Assembly: GCF_003626575.1 (NCBI RefSeq) | Contig: NZ_RBDY01000020.1 | Location: forward strand, 53,686-117,685 | Reading direction: 5' to 3' | Source of the DNA: Streptomyces radicis | Lineage (GTDB): Bacteria > Actinomycetota > Actinomycetes > Streptomycetales > Streptomycetaceae | Length of the DNA: 64,000 nucleotides | Shown here: piece by piece, positions 51,101 through 60,413 of the stretch | Position numbering within the stretch: the first letter of the stretch is position 1 | How the letters are laid out: every line of letters begins with the position of its first letter | Made by a program: the position numbers and the translations under genes | The notes under the pieces: model-generated | Databases searched by the model: none | Told to the model about the DNA's origin: nothing | Seen by the model: only the letters and a program-made list of their open reading frames with translations

Positions 51101-52360
51101 ATGGCCGTCGGCGACGTGGTGGAGGGCCGTTACCGGCTCGTCAGCAAGCTCGGCGAGGGCGGGATGGGGCAGGTCTGGCGCGCCCATGACGAGCGGCTGC
51201 GGCGCGACGTCGCCATCAAGACCGCGACGGACGGCGCCGAGGCGGACCTCGTCAAGCGCCTGGAGCGGGAGGCCATGGCCATCGCGCAGCTCGCGCACCC
51301 GCACATCGTGACCGTGCACGACCTGTTCACCGGCGAGTTCGCGGGCAGGCCCGCCGTCTTCCTGGTGATGGAGCTGGTGCCGGGCCAGTCGCTCGACCGC
51401 CGCCTCGCCGAGGGAACGCCGCCCCTGCCGGTCGCGTTGGAGTGGGCGGCGCAGATCGCCGACGCGCTCGCGGCGGCGCACGCCCCCGGCGTGGGCATCG
51501 TGCACCGCGACCTCAAGCCGGGCAACGTGATGCTCAGCCATGGCCGCGTGAAGCTCCTCGACTTCGGCATCGCCCGCTTCGCCGAGGGCATCAGCGAGCA
51601 GCGCCGCACCTCACTCACCGCCACGGGGACCGTGATCGGCACCCCCGACTACATGGCCCCCGAGCAGTGCGCGGGCGGCGACATCGGCCCAGGCACCGAC
51701 CTGTACGCGCTGGGCTGCGTGCTGTTCGGGATGCTCACGGGCGAGACCGTCTTCCCGCGCGGCGGCACCGCGATGCAGGTCATGTACCGGCAGGTGCACG
51801 AGCCCCCGCGCGCGCCGAGCGCCGTGCGCCCCGGGATCCCCGCGGCCGTGGACGCGCTGGCGCTGCGGCTGCTGGCCAAGGCGCCCGAGGACCGCCCGGG
51901 CGGAGCGGCCGAGGTCGCGGGACAGCTGCGCGACCTGATCCGCGCCCTGTGCAACAACGCCCCGGGCCCCGCCCCCGCGACCCCGCACCCCACCCCCACG
52001 ACGCCCGCGCCCCGCACCGCGCCCTCCGTCGCCGACCGCCCCGCGACCGGACCCACCCCAGGACCCGCGACGGGCTCCGCGACAGGCCCCGGGGCGGGCC
52101 GCCGCGCCGACGACCTGCGCCGCCGCACCGCCGAGGCGGAGGCGGCCGGTTCGCCGGAGCTGTGGGCCGAGCTGATCCCCGAGCTGGCCGCGTTCTACGG
52201 CCCCGACGGCTGGCCCACCGAGCGCGCCTGCGTCCAACTCGGCTCCCTCGACTCCCTCCTGGGCGACGCCGTGGCCAAGGAGCTCCTGCGCGCACACGGC
52301 GGCTGGCGCACGCGCCGTGCGCGCCGGGCGCTGCGCGGCAGACGGATAGCTCTCGGCTGA
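51101..52360 (+). CDS. Cytosolic Ser/Thr protein kinase
   Basis: This 419-residue protein has a kinase domain at about 10-270 with GEGGMG (18-23), Lys40, HRDLKPGN (136-143), DFG (154-156) and APE, all intact. A Pro/Thr-rich linker (about 285-345) leads to a short helical C-terminal domain. There is no transmembrane segment, unlike the kinase at 34478-36259. It lies directly upstream of fumC, 24 bp away, and might be co-transcribed with it. Confidence 0.92.
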   Translation: MAVGDVVEGRYRLVSKLGEGGMGQVWRAHDERLRRDVAIKTATDGAEADLVKRLEREAMAIAQLAHPHIVTVHDLFTGEFAGRPAVFLVMELVPGQSLDRRLAEGTPPLPVALEWAAQIADALAAAHAPGVGIVHRDLKPGNVMLSHGRVKLLDFGIARFAEGISEQRRTSLTATGTVIGTPDYMAPEQCAGGDIGPGTDLYALGCVLFGMLTGETVFPRGGTAMQVMYRQVHEPPRAPSAVRPGIPAAVDALALRLLAKAPEDRPGGAAEVAGQLRDLIRALCNNAPGPAPATPHPTPTTPAPRTAPSVADRPATGPTPGPATGSATGPGAGRRADDLRRRTAEAEAAGSPELWAELIPELAAFYGPDGWPTERACVQLGSLDSLLGDAVAKELLRAHGGWRTRRARRALRGRRIALG

Positions 52361-52384
52361 CCGGGGGCCGGTAGATTCGCTCCC

Positions 52385-53779
52385 ATGAGTGGTACGAACG
52401 AATACCGCGTCGAGCATGACTCGATGGGCGAGGTGCGGGTCCCCGCGGACGCCAAGTGGCGGGCGCAGACGCAGCGGGCCGTGGAGAACTTCCCGATCTC
52501 GGGCCAGCGCCTCGAACGCGCCCACATCGCCGCGCTGGCCCGCGTCAAGGCGGCGGCGGCCACGGTCAACGCCCAGCTCGGCGTCATCGAGAAGGACATG
52601 GCCGAGGCCATCGTCTCGGCCGCCGACGAGGTCGCCGAAGGCCGCTGGGACGAGCACTTCCCCGTCGACGTCTTCCAGACCGGCTCGGGCACCTCGTCCA
52701 ACATGAACACCAACGAGGTGCTCGCCACGCTGGCCACCGAGCGCCTCGGCCGCCCGGTCCACCCCAACGACCACGTCAACGCCAGCCAGTCGTCCAACGA
52801 CGTCTTCCCCTCCTCCATCCACATCGCGGCCACCGGCGGCGTCACCGGCGAGCTGATCCCCGCGCTGAACCACCTCGCCGACGCGTTGGAGCGCAAGGGC
52901 GCGGAGTTCGCCGAGGTGGTGAAGTCGGGGCGCACGCACCTGATGGACGCGACCCCCGTCACCCTCGGGCAGGAGTTCAACGGGTACGCGGCGCAGGTAC
53001 GTTTCGGCATCGAGCGGCTCAACGCCTCGCTGCCGCGCCTCGCCGAGCTGCCCCTGGGCGGCACCGCCGTGGGCACGGGGATCAACACCCCGCCCGGCTT
53101 CTCCGCCGCCGTGATCACCGAGGTCGCCCGCGCCACCGGCCTCCCGCTGACCGAGGCGCGCGACCACTTCGAGGCCCAGGGCGCCCGCGACGGCCTCGTG
53201 GAGACCTCGGGCCAGCTGCGCACCATCGCGGTCTCGCTCACCAAGATCTGCAACGACCTGCGCTGGATGTCCTCGGGCCCGCGCACCGGTCTCGCCGAGA
53301 TCGCGCTCCCCGACCTCCAGCCCGGCTCCTCGATCATGCCGGGCAAGGTCAACCCCGTGATCCCCGAGGCCGTTCTCATGGTCGCCGCCCAGGTCACGGG
53401 GAACGACGCCACCGTCGCCACCGCGGGCGCCTCGGGCAACTTCGAGCTGAACGTCCAGCTGCCCGTCATTGCCAAGAGCCTGCTCGAGTCCATCAGGCTG
53501 CTGGCCAACGCCTCGCGCCTGCTCGCCGACCGCACCGTGGACGGCATCACGGCCAACGCCGAACGCGCCCGCGAGTACGCCGAGTCCTCGCCCTCGGTGG
53601 TCACCCCCCTCAACCGCTACCTGGGGTACGAGGAGGCCGCCAAGATCGCCAAGCGCGCCCTCGCCGAGCGCAAGACGATCCGCGAGACGGTGCTCGACGG
53701 CGGCTACGTCGACCGCGGGGACCTGACGATCGAGCAGCTCGACGAGGCGCTCGACGTGCTCCGCATGACCCACCCCTGA
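52385..53779 (+). CDS. fumC: Class II fumarate hydratase
   Basis: This 464-residue enzyme converts fumarate to malate in the citric acid cycle. It has the family signature GSSIMPGKVNPVIPEA near residue 318, plus TGSGTSSNMNTNEV and NASQSSNDVFPS in the active-site regions. The length is normal. It is iron-independent, unlike class I fumarases. Confidence 0.97.
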   Translation: MSGTNEYRVEHDSMGEVRVPADAKWRAQTQRAVENFPISGQRLERAHIAALARVKAAAATVNAQLGVIEKDMAEAIVSAADEVAEGRWDEHFPVDVFQTGSGTSSNMNTNEVLATLATERLGRPVHPNDHVNASQSSNDVFPSSIHIAATGGVTGELIPALNHLADALERKGAEFAEVVKSGRTHLMDATPVTLGQEFNGYAAQVRFGIERLNASLPRLAELPLGGTAVGTGINTPPGFSAAVITEVARATGLPLTEARDHFEAQGARDGLVETSGQLRTIAVSLTKICNDLRWMSSGPRTGLAEIALPDLQPGSSIMPGKVNPVIPEAVLMVAAQVTGNDATVATAGASGNFELNVQLPVIAKSLLESIRLLANASRLLADRTVDGITANAERAREYAESSPSVVTPLNRYLGYEEAAKIAKRALAERKTIRETVLDGGYVDRGDLTIEQLDEALDVLRMTHP

Positions 53780-53898
53780 CCGCCGCGCGACCGAGCCGCA
53801 CCACCCGACCCCGGCCGCACCACCAAGGACGTCGACGAGCGTTCGAGCCGAGATCAGGGCGCGCCCGCCCTCCGCGTCGACCCGAATACCATGTGTAG

Positions 53899-54642
53899 AT
53901 GACAACGGGAAGAGACGGGACCGGCGGTGCGCGTCCGTGGCAGCCGGGGGACCACATTCTGTGGAGATATCGCGCCAATGGGCGGGGGGAGCCACGGGAA
54001 TTCCACATCTGCCGGCCGGTCACCGTTGTCCGGGACACCCCCGATCTGCTGGCCGTCTGGATGGCGCCCGGCACCGAGTGCGTCAGGCCCGAGCTGGCCG
54101 ACGGCACCCCCGTGCACGACGAGCCGCTGGCCACCCGTTACACCAAGCCGCGCACGACCGTTCACGGCCGATGGCTCGGCGCCGGCGTCCTCAAGCTCGC
54201 GCGCCCCGGCGAGCCGTGGTCGGTGTGGCTTTTCTGGGATCGGGGCTGGCGCTTCAAGAACTGGTACGTCAATCTTGAAGAACCCCGGAGCCGGTGGCCG
54301 GGAGGGGTCGATTCTGAGGACCATTTTCTCGATATCGCGGTGTACCCCGACCGCAGCTGGGAGTGGCGGGACGAGGATGAGTTCGCCCAGGCACAGCAGG
54401 CAGGACTGCTGGACGCCGGGCAGGTGGAGCGCATCCGCGAGGCCGGGCGCGAGGCCACCCGCGCGATCCGCGCGTGGGACAGGCCGTTCTCCGAGGACTG
54501 GGCGGCATGGCGGCCCGATCCGCGCTGGCGGACCCCGCGGCTCCCGGCCGACTGGGACCGGGCCCCCGGCGGCCTCGCTCCGAGCGACCTGGCCCCGGTG
54601 CCGGACGTCCGCGTCCGGCGGCCCCACCCGAGAGCCTCTTGA
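53899..54642 (+). CDS. DUF402 (FomD-like) protein
   Basis: This 247-residue protein has the DUF402 core (HILWRYRANG, then VRDTPDLLAVWMAPGT, and KNWYVNLEEPRSR with FLDIAVYPD). Members are metal-dependent nucleotide phosphatases related to FomD. The ATG at 53899 has no good ribosome binding site. Confidence 0.85.
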   Translation: MTTGRDGTGGARPWQPGDHILWRYRANGRGEPREFHICRPVTVVRDTPDLLAVWMAPGTECVRPELADGTPVHDEPLATRYTKPRTTVHGRWLGAGVLKLARPGEPWSVWLFWDRGWRFKNWYVNLEEPRSRWPGGVDSEDHFLDIAVYPDRSWEWRDEDEFAQAQQAGLLDAGQVERIREAGREATRAIRAWDRPFSEDWAAWRPDPRWRTPRLPADWDRAPGGLAPSDLAPVPDVRVRRPHPRAS

Positions 54643-54735
54643 TACGCCCCGGGCCACCAAACGTAGGATCGACCCCCACAACCTCACAACGACCCCACTC
54701 CGCACGCTAGTTCCCGCCTGGATGGATCTCCCCTT

Positions 54736-56607
54736 GTGACGGACCCGACCCCACCGCAGCACGCGGCGCGCACGGCGGACGTTCCCGCGTTCGCCGAAGG
54801 ACCACCGCTGCCGCACGCCCGCTCCGAGCCCGAGTCGACGGAGCAGCCGCCAGCCCGCCCGGCGTCGGGCGAGGGGCTCAACGGCGGGATGGGCGACACC
54901 GACAGGCTGCGGTTCGTGGGGGCCGCCACCCGTCGCATCGCCCGCGGGATGGACCTGGACGAGATCGTGCTCGGCCTGTGCCGCGCCACCGTGCCCACGT
55001 TCTCCGACGCCATCCTCGTCTACCTCAGGCACCCCCTGCCGGTCGGCGACGAGCAGCCCGTGACGCCCATGGTGCTCAAGCTGCGCCGCACCGACCGCAT
55101 CCCCGAGGCCCTCTCGCTCGGCGGCGCCTCGCTCGAGTCCCTCGACGACGTGCACGGCGACGGCTCGGGCCCCGTGCTGCCGATCCTGGCGAGCGCGACC
55201 CCGCTGGTCGAGGTCAGGGGGAACGGCCCGCTCGCCGAGGTGCTGCGCGGCGTCCGGCCGGTCTTCGTGGAGTCCCAGGTCCCCAGGGCGGCGCTGCGCG
55301 AGCTGACCGGGGCCGTGGCGCTCCCCGAGGGGCACCGGGCGATCCTCGCGCCGCTGCGCGGTCGGCGGCGGGTCATCGGCGCCGCGGTGTTCCTGCGGCG
55401 GCCCGACCGCGAGTCGTTCGAGCAGGAGGACCTCCAGGTCGCCCAGCAGCTCGCGACGCACTCCGCGCTGGGCGTGGACAAGGCCGTGCTCTACGGCCGT
55501 GAGGCGTCGATCGCCGACGAGTTGCAGCGCACGATGCTCCCCGACGACCTGCCGCAGCCCACCGGCGTGCGCCTGGCCAGCCGTTATCTCCCCGCGGCCC
55601 AGTCCGCGCGCGTCGGGGGCGACTGGTACGACGCGATCCCGCTGCCGGGCAGCCGCATCGCGCTCGTCGTGGGCGACGTGATGGGCCACTCCACGACCTC
55701 GGCGGCCATCATGGGCCAGCTGCGCACCACGGTGCAGACGCTCGCGGGTCTCGACCTGCCGCCGCAGGAGGTGCTGCACCACCTCGACGAGCAGGCCCAA
55801 CGCCTGGGCACCGACCGGATGGCGACGTGCCTCTACGCCGTCTACGACCCGGTCGAGCACCGCATCACCGCGGCCAACGCCGGTCATCCGCCGCCCGTCC
55901 TCCTCCATGTGGACGGCTCGACCGAGCTGGTGGACCTCCCGCCCAACGCGCCCATCGGCGTGGGCGGCGTCGACTTCGAGACGGTCGAGCTGCCCGCGCC
56001 CGCGGGCGCCACCCTCGTGCTGTACACCGACGGCCTGGTCGAGTCGCGCAGCCGCGACGTGTGGACGGGCGTGGAGCACCTGCGGGAGAAGCTCGCCGAG
56101 ATCTCCCGGCTGACGCGACCAGACGCCGCGGCCCCGCTCGAGCCGCTGTGCGACGAGATCCTGGACATCGTCGGCCCCGGCGACCGCGACGACGACATCG
56201 CCCTGCTCGCGGCCAGGTTCGAGGGCATCGCCCCGGGGAACGTCGCCTACTGCCGCCTCGACCCGCGCGCCGAGTCGGTGCGCGAGGCGCGCCGCCTGGT
56301 GCGGGACAGCCTGGCGCGCTGGGAGCTCGAGGAGCTGGAGGACTCGGTCGAGCTGCTGGTCAGCGAGGTCGTGACCAACGCCGTTCGCTACGCCGAACGC
56401 CCCGTGTCCGTCCGGCTGTTGCGCACCGACGTGCTGCGCTGCGAGGTGGGCGACGACGTGCCGCAGCTGCCGCGCCTGCGGCAGGCGGGCCCGGCCGACG
56501 AGGGCGGCAGGGGCCTCTATCTCGTGCAGCGCCTCGCCCGCCAGTGGGGCGCCACCCGGCTGAGCACGGGCAAGCTCGTCTGGTTCGAGATGGCGCCTCC
56601 CGGCTAA
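54736..56607 (+). CDS. GAF-SpoIIE (PP2C) phosphatase with C-terminal anti-sigma ATPase domain
   Basis: This 623-residue protein has a disordered N-terminus (about 1-50), a GAF-like domain (about 60-260), a SpoIIE/PP2C phosphatase domain (about 275-485; GGDWYDAIPL, VVGDVMGHS, LYTDGLVESR, DDDIALL) and an HATPase_c domain of the RsbW type (about 510-620; SEVVTNAVRYA, GRGLYLV). It combines phosphatase and anti-sigma-like kinase activities that control stress sigma factors in streptomycetes. The GTG at 54736 has a weak ribosome binding site. Confidence 0.92.
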   Translation: MTDPTPPQHAARTADVPAFAEGPPLPHARSEPESTEQPPARPASGEGLNGGMGDTDRLRFVGAATRRIARGMDLDEIVLGLCRATVPTFSDAILVYLRHPLPVGDEQPVTPMVLKLRRTDRIPEALSLGGASLESLDDVHGDGSGPVLPILASATPLVEVRGNGPLAEVLRGVRPVFVESQVPRAALRELTGAVALPEGHRAILAPLRGRRRVIGAAVFLRRPDRESFEQEDLQVAQQLATHSALGVDKAVLYGREASIADELQRTMLPDDLPQPTGVRLASRYLPAAQSARVGGDWYDAIPLPGSRIALVVGDVMGHSTTSAAIMGQLRTTVQTLAGLDLPPQEVLHHLDEQAQRLGTDRMATCLYAVYDPVEHRITAANAGHPPPVLLHVDGSTELVDLPPNAPIGVGGVDFETVELPAPAGATLVLYTDGLVESRSRDVWTGVEHLREKLAEISRLTRPDAAAPLEPLCDEILDIVGPGDRDDDIALLAARFEGIAPGNVAYCRLDPRAESVREARRLVRDSLARWELEELEDSVELLVSEVVTNAVRYAERPVSVRLLRTDVLRCEVGDDVPQLPRLRQAGPADEGGRGLYLVQRLARQWGATRLSTGKLVWFEMAPPG

Positions 56608-56840
56608 TTCTTCTCCTCCTTGGGCGGCCGCCCGCGTCGCGGGTGCGGCCCCGCGTCCCTCGGGAGGCGGCCCGCGTCCCGCAGCGCCGCGCGCAGCAGG
56701 AAGTCGATCTGCGCGTTGGTGCTGCGCAGCTCGTCGGCCGCCCACCGCGCGAGCGCGTCGTGGACGGCCGGGTCGAGCCGCAGCAGCACCTGCTTGCGCG
56801 CGCGCCGCGCGGCCCTCTCGGACTGCGGACCCTCGGTCAC
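56604..56840 (-). CDS. Small basic ribbon-helix-helix-like protein
   Basis: This 78-residue protein has an arginine-rich N-terminus (RAARRARKQVLLRLDPAVHD) with the strand-helix-helix pattern of Arc/MetJ or HicB-type DNA-binding proteins, followed by LRSTNAQIDFLLRAALRDAG. It starts at a GTG that overlaps the SPFH gene stop by four bases, so it is translated from the same mRNA. It could regulate that operon. Confidence 0.78.
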   Translation of the reverse strand: MTEGPQSERAARRARKQVLLRLDPAVHDALARWAADELRSTNAQIDFLLRAALRDAGRLPRDAGPHPRRGRPPKEEKN

Positions 56841-57814
56841 TGGTAGAGGGACCCCGCGTTCACCACGGGCTGGGCGCCATGGCTCCCGCACAGGACCACC
56901 AGCAGGTTGGACACCATCGCGGCCCTGCGCTCGTCGTCGAGCTCCACCACGTCCATCTCGCCGAGCCGCTCGAGTGCCTTCTCGACCATGCCGCAGGCCC
57001 CCTCGACGATCGCCTGGCGGGCCGCCACCACGGCGCCCGCCTGCTGCCGTTGCAGCATGGCCGACGCGATCTCGGGCGCGTACGCGAGGTGCGTGAAGCG
57101 CGACTCGATGATGCGCACGCCCGCCGCCCGCACCCGCGCGGTCAGCTCGACCGCCAGCTTCTCGGTGATCTCCTCGGCGTCGGCGCGCAGCGACAACTGG
57201 TCGGCGTCCGGGGCGTCGTACGGGTACTCGATCGCGATGTGCCGCACGGCCGACTCGGTCTGCGTGCTCACGAACTCCACGAAGTCGTCCACCTCGAAGC
57301 TGGCCTGCGCGGTGTCCTCGACCTGCCACACGATCACGGCCGCGAGCTCGATCGGGTTGCCGTCGGCGTCATTGACCTTGAGCACGGCCGTCTCGTGGTT
57401 GCGGACCCGGGTGGAGATCTTGACACGCGTGGTCAGGGGGTTGACCCAGCGCAGGCCGTCGTCGCGGATCGTGCCGGTGTAGCGCCCGAAGAACTGCACG
57501 ACGCGCGCCTCGCCAGGGGCCACCATGTTGAGCCCGGTCATCAGGAAGAGGGCGGTCAGGAAGGCCGACGCGCTCACCACGAGCAGCGGGACGCCGACGG
57601 CGGGGGAGTCGTTCGCGGCGATCGCGATGCCCGCGACGGCGCCGCCGAGGCCGAGCAGCGAGCCGGTGAGGGTGAACAGCAGCGCGAGCCCGCCGGGGAC
57701 GCTGCGCGCCCTGAACTCCCGGACGCCGGGCGGCGGCATGTCGGGCGCGTCCGTCGCGTCCGGCGCGTGGGCGGCGTCGGCCGCGGCGGAGGGAACGTTC
57801 TCATCGGCGGTCAT
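56837..57814 (-). CDS. SPFH/band 7 membrane protein
   Basis: This 325-residue protein has two N-terminal hydrophobic segments (about 40-92) and a band 7 domain (GEARVVQFFGRYTGTI, then GLRWVNPLTTRVKISTRVRN and VRIIESRFTHLAYAPEIASAML). SPFH proteins form oligomeric membrane scaffolds. It is the first gene of a two-gene unit with the small RHH-like protein and is divergent from the DUF1707 gene. Confidence 0.92.
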   Translation of the reverse strand: MTADENVPSAAADAAHAPDATDAPDMPPPGVREFRARSVPGGLALLFTLTGSLLGLGGAVAGIAIAANDSPAVGVPLLVVSASAFLTALFLMTGLNMVAPGEARVVQFFGRYTGTIRDDGLRWVNPLTTRVKISTRVRNHETAVLKVNDADGNPIELAAVIVWQVEDTAQASFEVDDFVEFVSTQTESAVRHIAIEYPYDAPDADQLSLRADAEEITEKLAVELTARVRAAGVRIIESRFTHLAYAPEIASAMLQRQQAGAVVAARQAIVEGACGMVEKALERLGEMDVVELDDERRAAMVSNLLVVLCGSHGAQPVVNAGSLYQ

Positions 57815-57904
57815 GGGAGCCCCCGTTCATGATGCACTATCAATGTGCTAGCAAATTATCATAGGTCTGGTCGCGATGTATCGCGTGTCTGTACGCTGGT
57901 GTTC
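57815..57904. promoter_or_regulatory. AT-rich divergent promoter region
   Basis: This 90-bp region between the SPFH and DUF1707 genes is clearly more AT-rich than its surroundings. It holds an 8-bp palindrome, TGCTAGCA, near 57846-57853, followed by AATTATCATAGG. It likely contains both promoters; I cannot assign the hexamers with confidence. Confidence 0.45.
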
Positions 57905-58573
57905 GTGAACGCTGAGAACCGGCCTGCCGTGCCGCTGGAGAAGCAGCCTGTCCGGGCGTCCGACGCGGACCGTGACCGGATCGCCGACATCCTTCGCGAG
58001 GCGCTGGCCGAGGGGCGGCTCGACGCCGAGGAGCACGCCGAGCGGGTCGAGGCGGTCTACCGGGCCAAGACGCTCGCGGAGTTGGAGCCGTTGATCCAGG
58101 ACCTGCCCGCCGGGCAGCCCACGGGCCCCGACCCCGACCCCGGGCACGCCCCGCCGCCCCCGCGGGCCTCCGACCGGCGCGGCGGCTCGCACGGGCTGAG
58201 CGTGTCCAACGCGAAGAACGTCGTGGCCGTCCTCAGCGGCGCCAACCGCCAGGGGCGTTGGCGGGTCGGCCCCAAGGTGAACGCCGTGGCGGTGTGCGGC
58301 GGCGTCGAGTTGGACCTGACCGAGGCGATCTTCGAGTACCGCCACGTCGTCATCAACGCCACGGCCATCTGCGGCGGCATCGAGATCCGCGTCCCCGAGA
58401 ACGTCAGCCTGCGCAGCGCGGGCAGCGGCGTCATGGGCAGCTTCGACGTGCGCGAGGCCGAGTCGCCCGAGCCGCACGCCCCGATCGTGGTCGTGCAGGG
58501 GGTGGCCATCTGGGGTGGGGTCGAGGCGAGGCACGTGCGGGGGAAACGCCTACGGAACCTCAGCGACGGGTGA
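57905..58573 (+). CDS. DUF1707 and LiaF-like domain protein
   Basis: This 222-residue protein has an N-terminal DUF1707 domain (VRASDADRDRIADILREA, then EGRLDAEEHAERVEAVY) and a C-terminal beta-helix domain of the LiaF type (VVAVLSGANRQGRW, AVCGGVELDL, AICGGIEIRVPENV). There is no membrane segment. GTG start. Such proteins are widespread in streptomycetes and may respond to the cell envelope state. Confidence 0.88.
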   Translation: MNAENRPAVPLEKQPVRASDADRDRIADILREALAEGRLDAEEHAERVEAVYRAKTLAELEPLIQDLPAGQPTGPDPDPGHAPPPPRASDRRGGSHGLSVSNAKNVVAVLSGANRQGRWRVGPKVNAVAVCGGVELDLTEAIFEYRHVVINATAICGGIEIRVPENVSLRSAGSGVMGSFDVREAESPEPHAPIVVVQGVAIWGGVEARHVRGKRLRNLSDG

Positions 58574-58742
58574 TACGTCTGACCATGTTGTCGCTCCGTG
58601 CATAGACGTGCGCACAGCGGGTAGGGCTGGGGGGACCGTCACTCGTATGGCCGCATGGTGGGAAGGCGAACAGCGGCACCCCCTGACGGGTGAGGGTCCA
58701 CCAGCCAGGAGCGACCCCCGTAGCCGTCGTCAGGAGTTGACC

Positions 58743-59108
58743 GTGCTGCAATCGTCACCGCCACATGAGTCCCAGTGGTCCCCCGCCGTCCCCACGCAAC
58801 GCAGTTCGAAAGATCTCGCGGGGCCCTGGCACTCGGAGGCCGCCTGCCGGCGGGATGAGGCGGGGCTGTTCTTCGCCCCCTCCCAGGAGCCCACGGCGGC
58901 CAGGCTGTCCAGGGAGCAGGCGGCCAAGTCGGTGTGCGCCCGCTGCCCGGTGCTGCTCGAGTGCCGCGAGCACGCCCTCCTCCAGCCCGAGCCCTATGGC
59001 GTCTGGGGCGGGCTGACCGCGGCCGAGCGCCGCGTGGTGCTCAGCCGCAGGCGCCGCCGCGACGCGGCCGCGGGCGGCAGGCCCGCGGACATCAGCCGCA
59101 TCGCCTGA
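58743..59108 (+). CDS. wblE: WhiB-family iron-sulphur regulator (WblE-like)
   Basis: This 121-residue protein has the four conserved cysteines of the WhiB family that bind a 4Fe-4S cluster (C in SEAACRRD, then VCARCPVLLEC), the turn GVWGG and a basic C-terminal tail (RRRRRDAAAGG). The GTG at 58743 has AGGAG 6 bases upstream. Its position beside glpX is that of wblE in streptomycetes. A perfect 16-bp terminator follows. Confidence 0.92.
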   Translation: MLQSSPPHESQWSPAVPTQRSSKDLAGPWHSEAACRRDEAGLFFAPSQEPTAARLSREQAAKSVCARCPVLLECREHALLQPEPYGVWGGLTAAERRVVLSRRRRRDAAAGGRPADISRIA

Positions 59109-59156
59109 CGCCGCGCGCCTCGGTCCCCCCACACCACACCGGCGCGCCCCGCCCAC

Positions 59157-59197
59157 CGGCCGGCGGTCCCGGCTCCTCCGCCCGGGACCGCCGGCCG
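59157..59197. terminator. Bidirectional terminator between wblE and glpX
   Basis: A perfect 16-bp stem, CGGCCGGCGGTCCCGG and CCGGGACCGCCGGCCG, with a 9-base loop sits between the two convergent genes. Confidence 0.85.
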
Positions 59198-59240
59198 TTC
59201 GCCCAGGGCCTGTGGCGAGAGTCCCGCCTGCCCGCGGGGC

Positions 59241-60272
59241 TCAGCGCGCGGTGTCGAAGTCGATCGCGCTGTACGCCCGCAGCTTGGACAGCCGGTGCGT
59301 CGAGTCGATCTGCCGGATCGTGCCCGAGCGCGAACGCACCACGAGCGACTGGGTGGTCGCCGTCTCCGCGCGGTACCGCACCCCGCGCAGCAGCTCGCCG
59401 TCGGTGATGCCGGTCGCGACGAAGAACACGTTCTCGCCGCGCACCAGGTCGCCGGTGTGCAGCACCCGGTCGAGGTCGTGGCCCGCGTCGAGGGCCGCCC
59501 GCCGCTCCGCCTCGTCCTTGGGCCACAGCTTCCCCTGGATCGTGCCGCCGAGGCATGTGATCGCGCAGGCCGCGATGATGCCCTCGGGGGTGCCGCCCAC
59601 GCCGAGCAGCAGATCGACGCCCGTGCCCTCGCGGACGCTCATGATCGCCCCGGCCACGTCCCCGTCCTGGATGAACTTGATCCGGGCGCCGCACTCCCTG
59701 ACCTCCCGCACCAACGCGTCGTGCCGCGGCCGGTCCAGGATGCAGACGGTCACATCGCCGGGGCTGCCGCCCTTGGCCTTGGCGACCCGCCTGATGTTCA
59801 CGGACGCGGGGGCGTCGATGTCCACGAACTCCGCCGCCTCGGGGCCCGTCGCCAGCTTGTCCATGTAGAAGACGGCGCTCGGGTCGAACATCGCGCCCCG
59901 CTCCGCCACGGCGAGCACCGACACGGCGTTGGCCATGCCCTTGGCCGTGAGCGTCGTGCCGTCCACCGGGTCGACCGCCACGTCGCACTCGGGGCCCGAA
60001 CCGTCCCCGACCCGCTCGCCGTTGAACAGCATCGGCGCCTCGTCCTTCTCGCCCTCGCCGATGACCACCACGCCGTTCATCGACACGGTGGAGATCAGCG
60101 CGCGCATCGCGCGGACCGCCGCGCCGTCCGCGCCGTTCTTGTCGCCGCGGCCCACCCAGCGGCCCGAGGCCATCGCCCCCGCCTCGGTCACCCTGACCAG
60201 CTCGAGGGCGAGGTTGCGGTCGGGGGCCTGGGGGCCGACGTCCAGCGGGGGAGGGAGATGGTGCTCCGTCAT
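59241..60272 (-). CDS. glpX: Class II fructose-1,6-bisphosphatase
   Basis: This 343-residue GlpX enzyme removes the 1-phosphate from fructose-1,6-bisphosphate in gluconeogenesis. Metal-binding motifs GEGEKDEAPML and DPVDGTT are present, and GVGGTPEGI further on. The ATG at 60272 follows AGAAAGG at 8 bases. The frame is open upstream to 60992, but that part has no family similarity. Together with pckG it supports growth on non-sugar carbon. Confidence 0.95.
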   Translation of the reverse strand: MTEHHLPPPLDVGPQAPDRNLALELVRVTEAGAMASGRWVGRGDKNGADGAAVRAMRALISTVSMNGVVVIGEGEKDEAPMLFNGERVGDGSGPECDVAVDPVDGTTLTAKGMANAVSVLAVAERGAMFDPSAVFYMDKLATGPEAAEFVDIDAPASVNIRRVAKAKGGSPGDVTVCILDRPRHDALVREVRECGARIKFIQDGDVAGAIMSVREGTGVDLLLGVGGTPEGIIAACAITCLGGTIQGKLWPKDEAERRAALDAGHDLDRVLHTGDLVRGENVFFVATGITDGELLRGVRYRAETATTQSLVVRSRSGTIRQIDSTHRLSKLRAYSAIDFDTAR

Positions 60273-60413
60273 CGGGACGACCTTTCTGGCACGGTCACGG
60301 TGCGCTCCCCTCGACTGTAACCGGCCGGGGTACACATGAGCATTCCTCTCTCTCCGATGAGCGAACCCGGGGGCGGTCGCACGCAAGCCCGGGGCGTGAG
60401 GGACGATGGAGCC

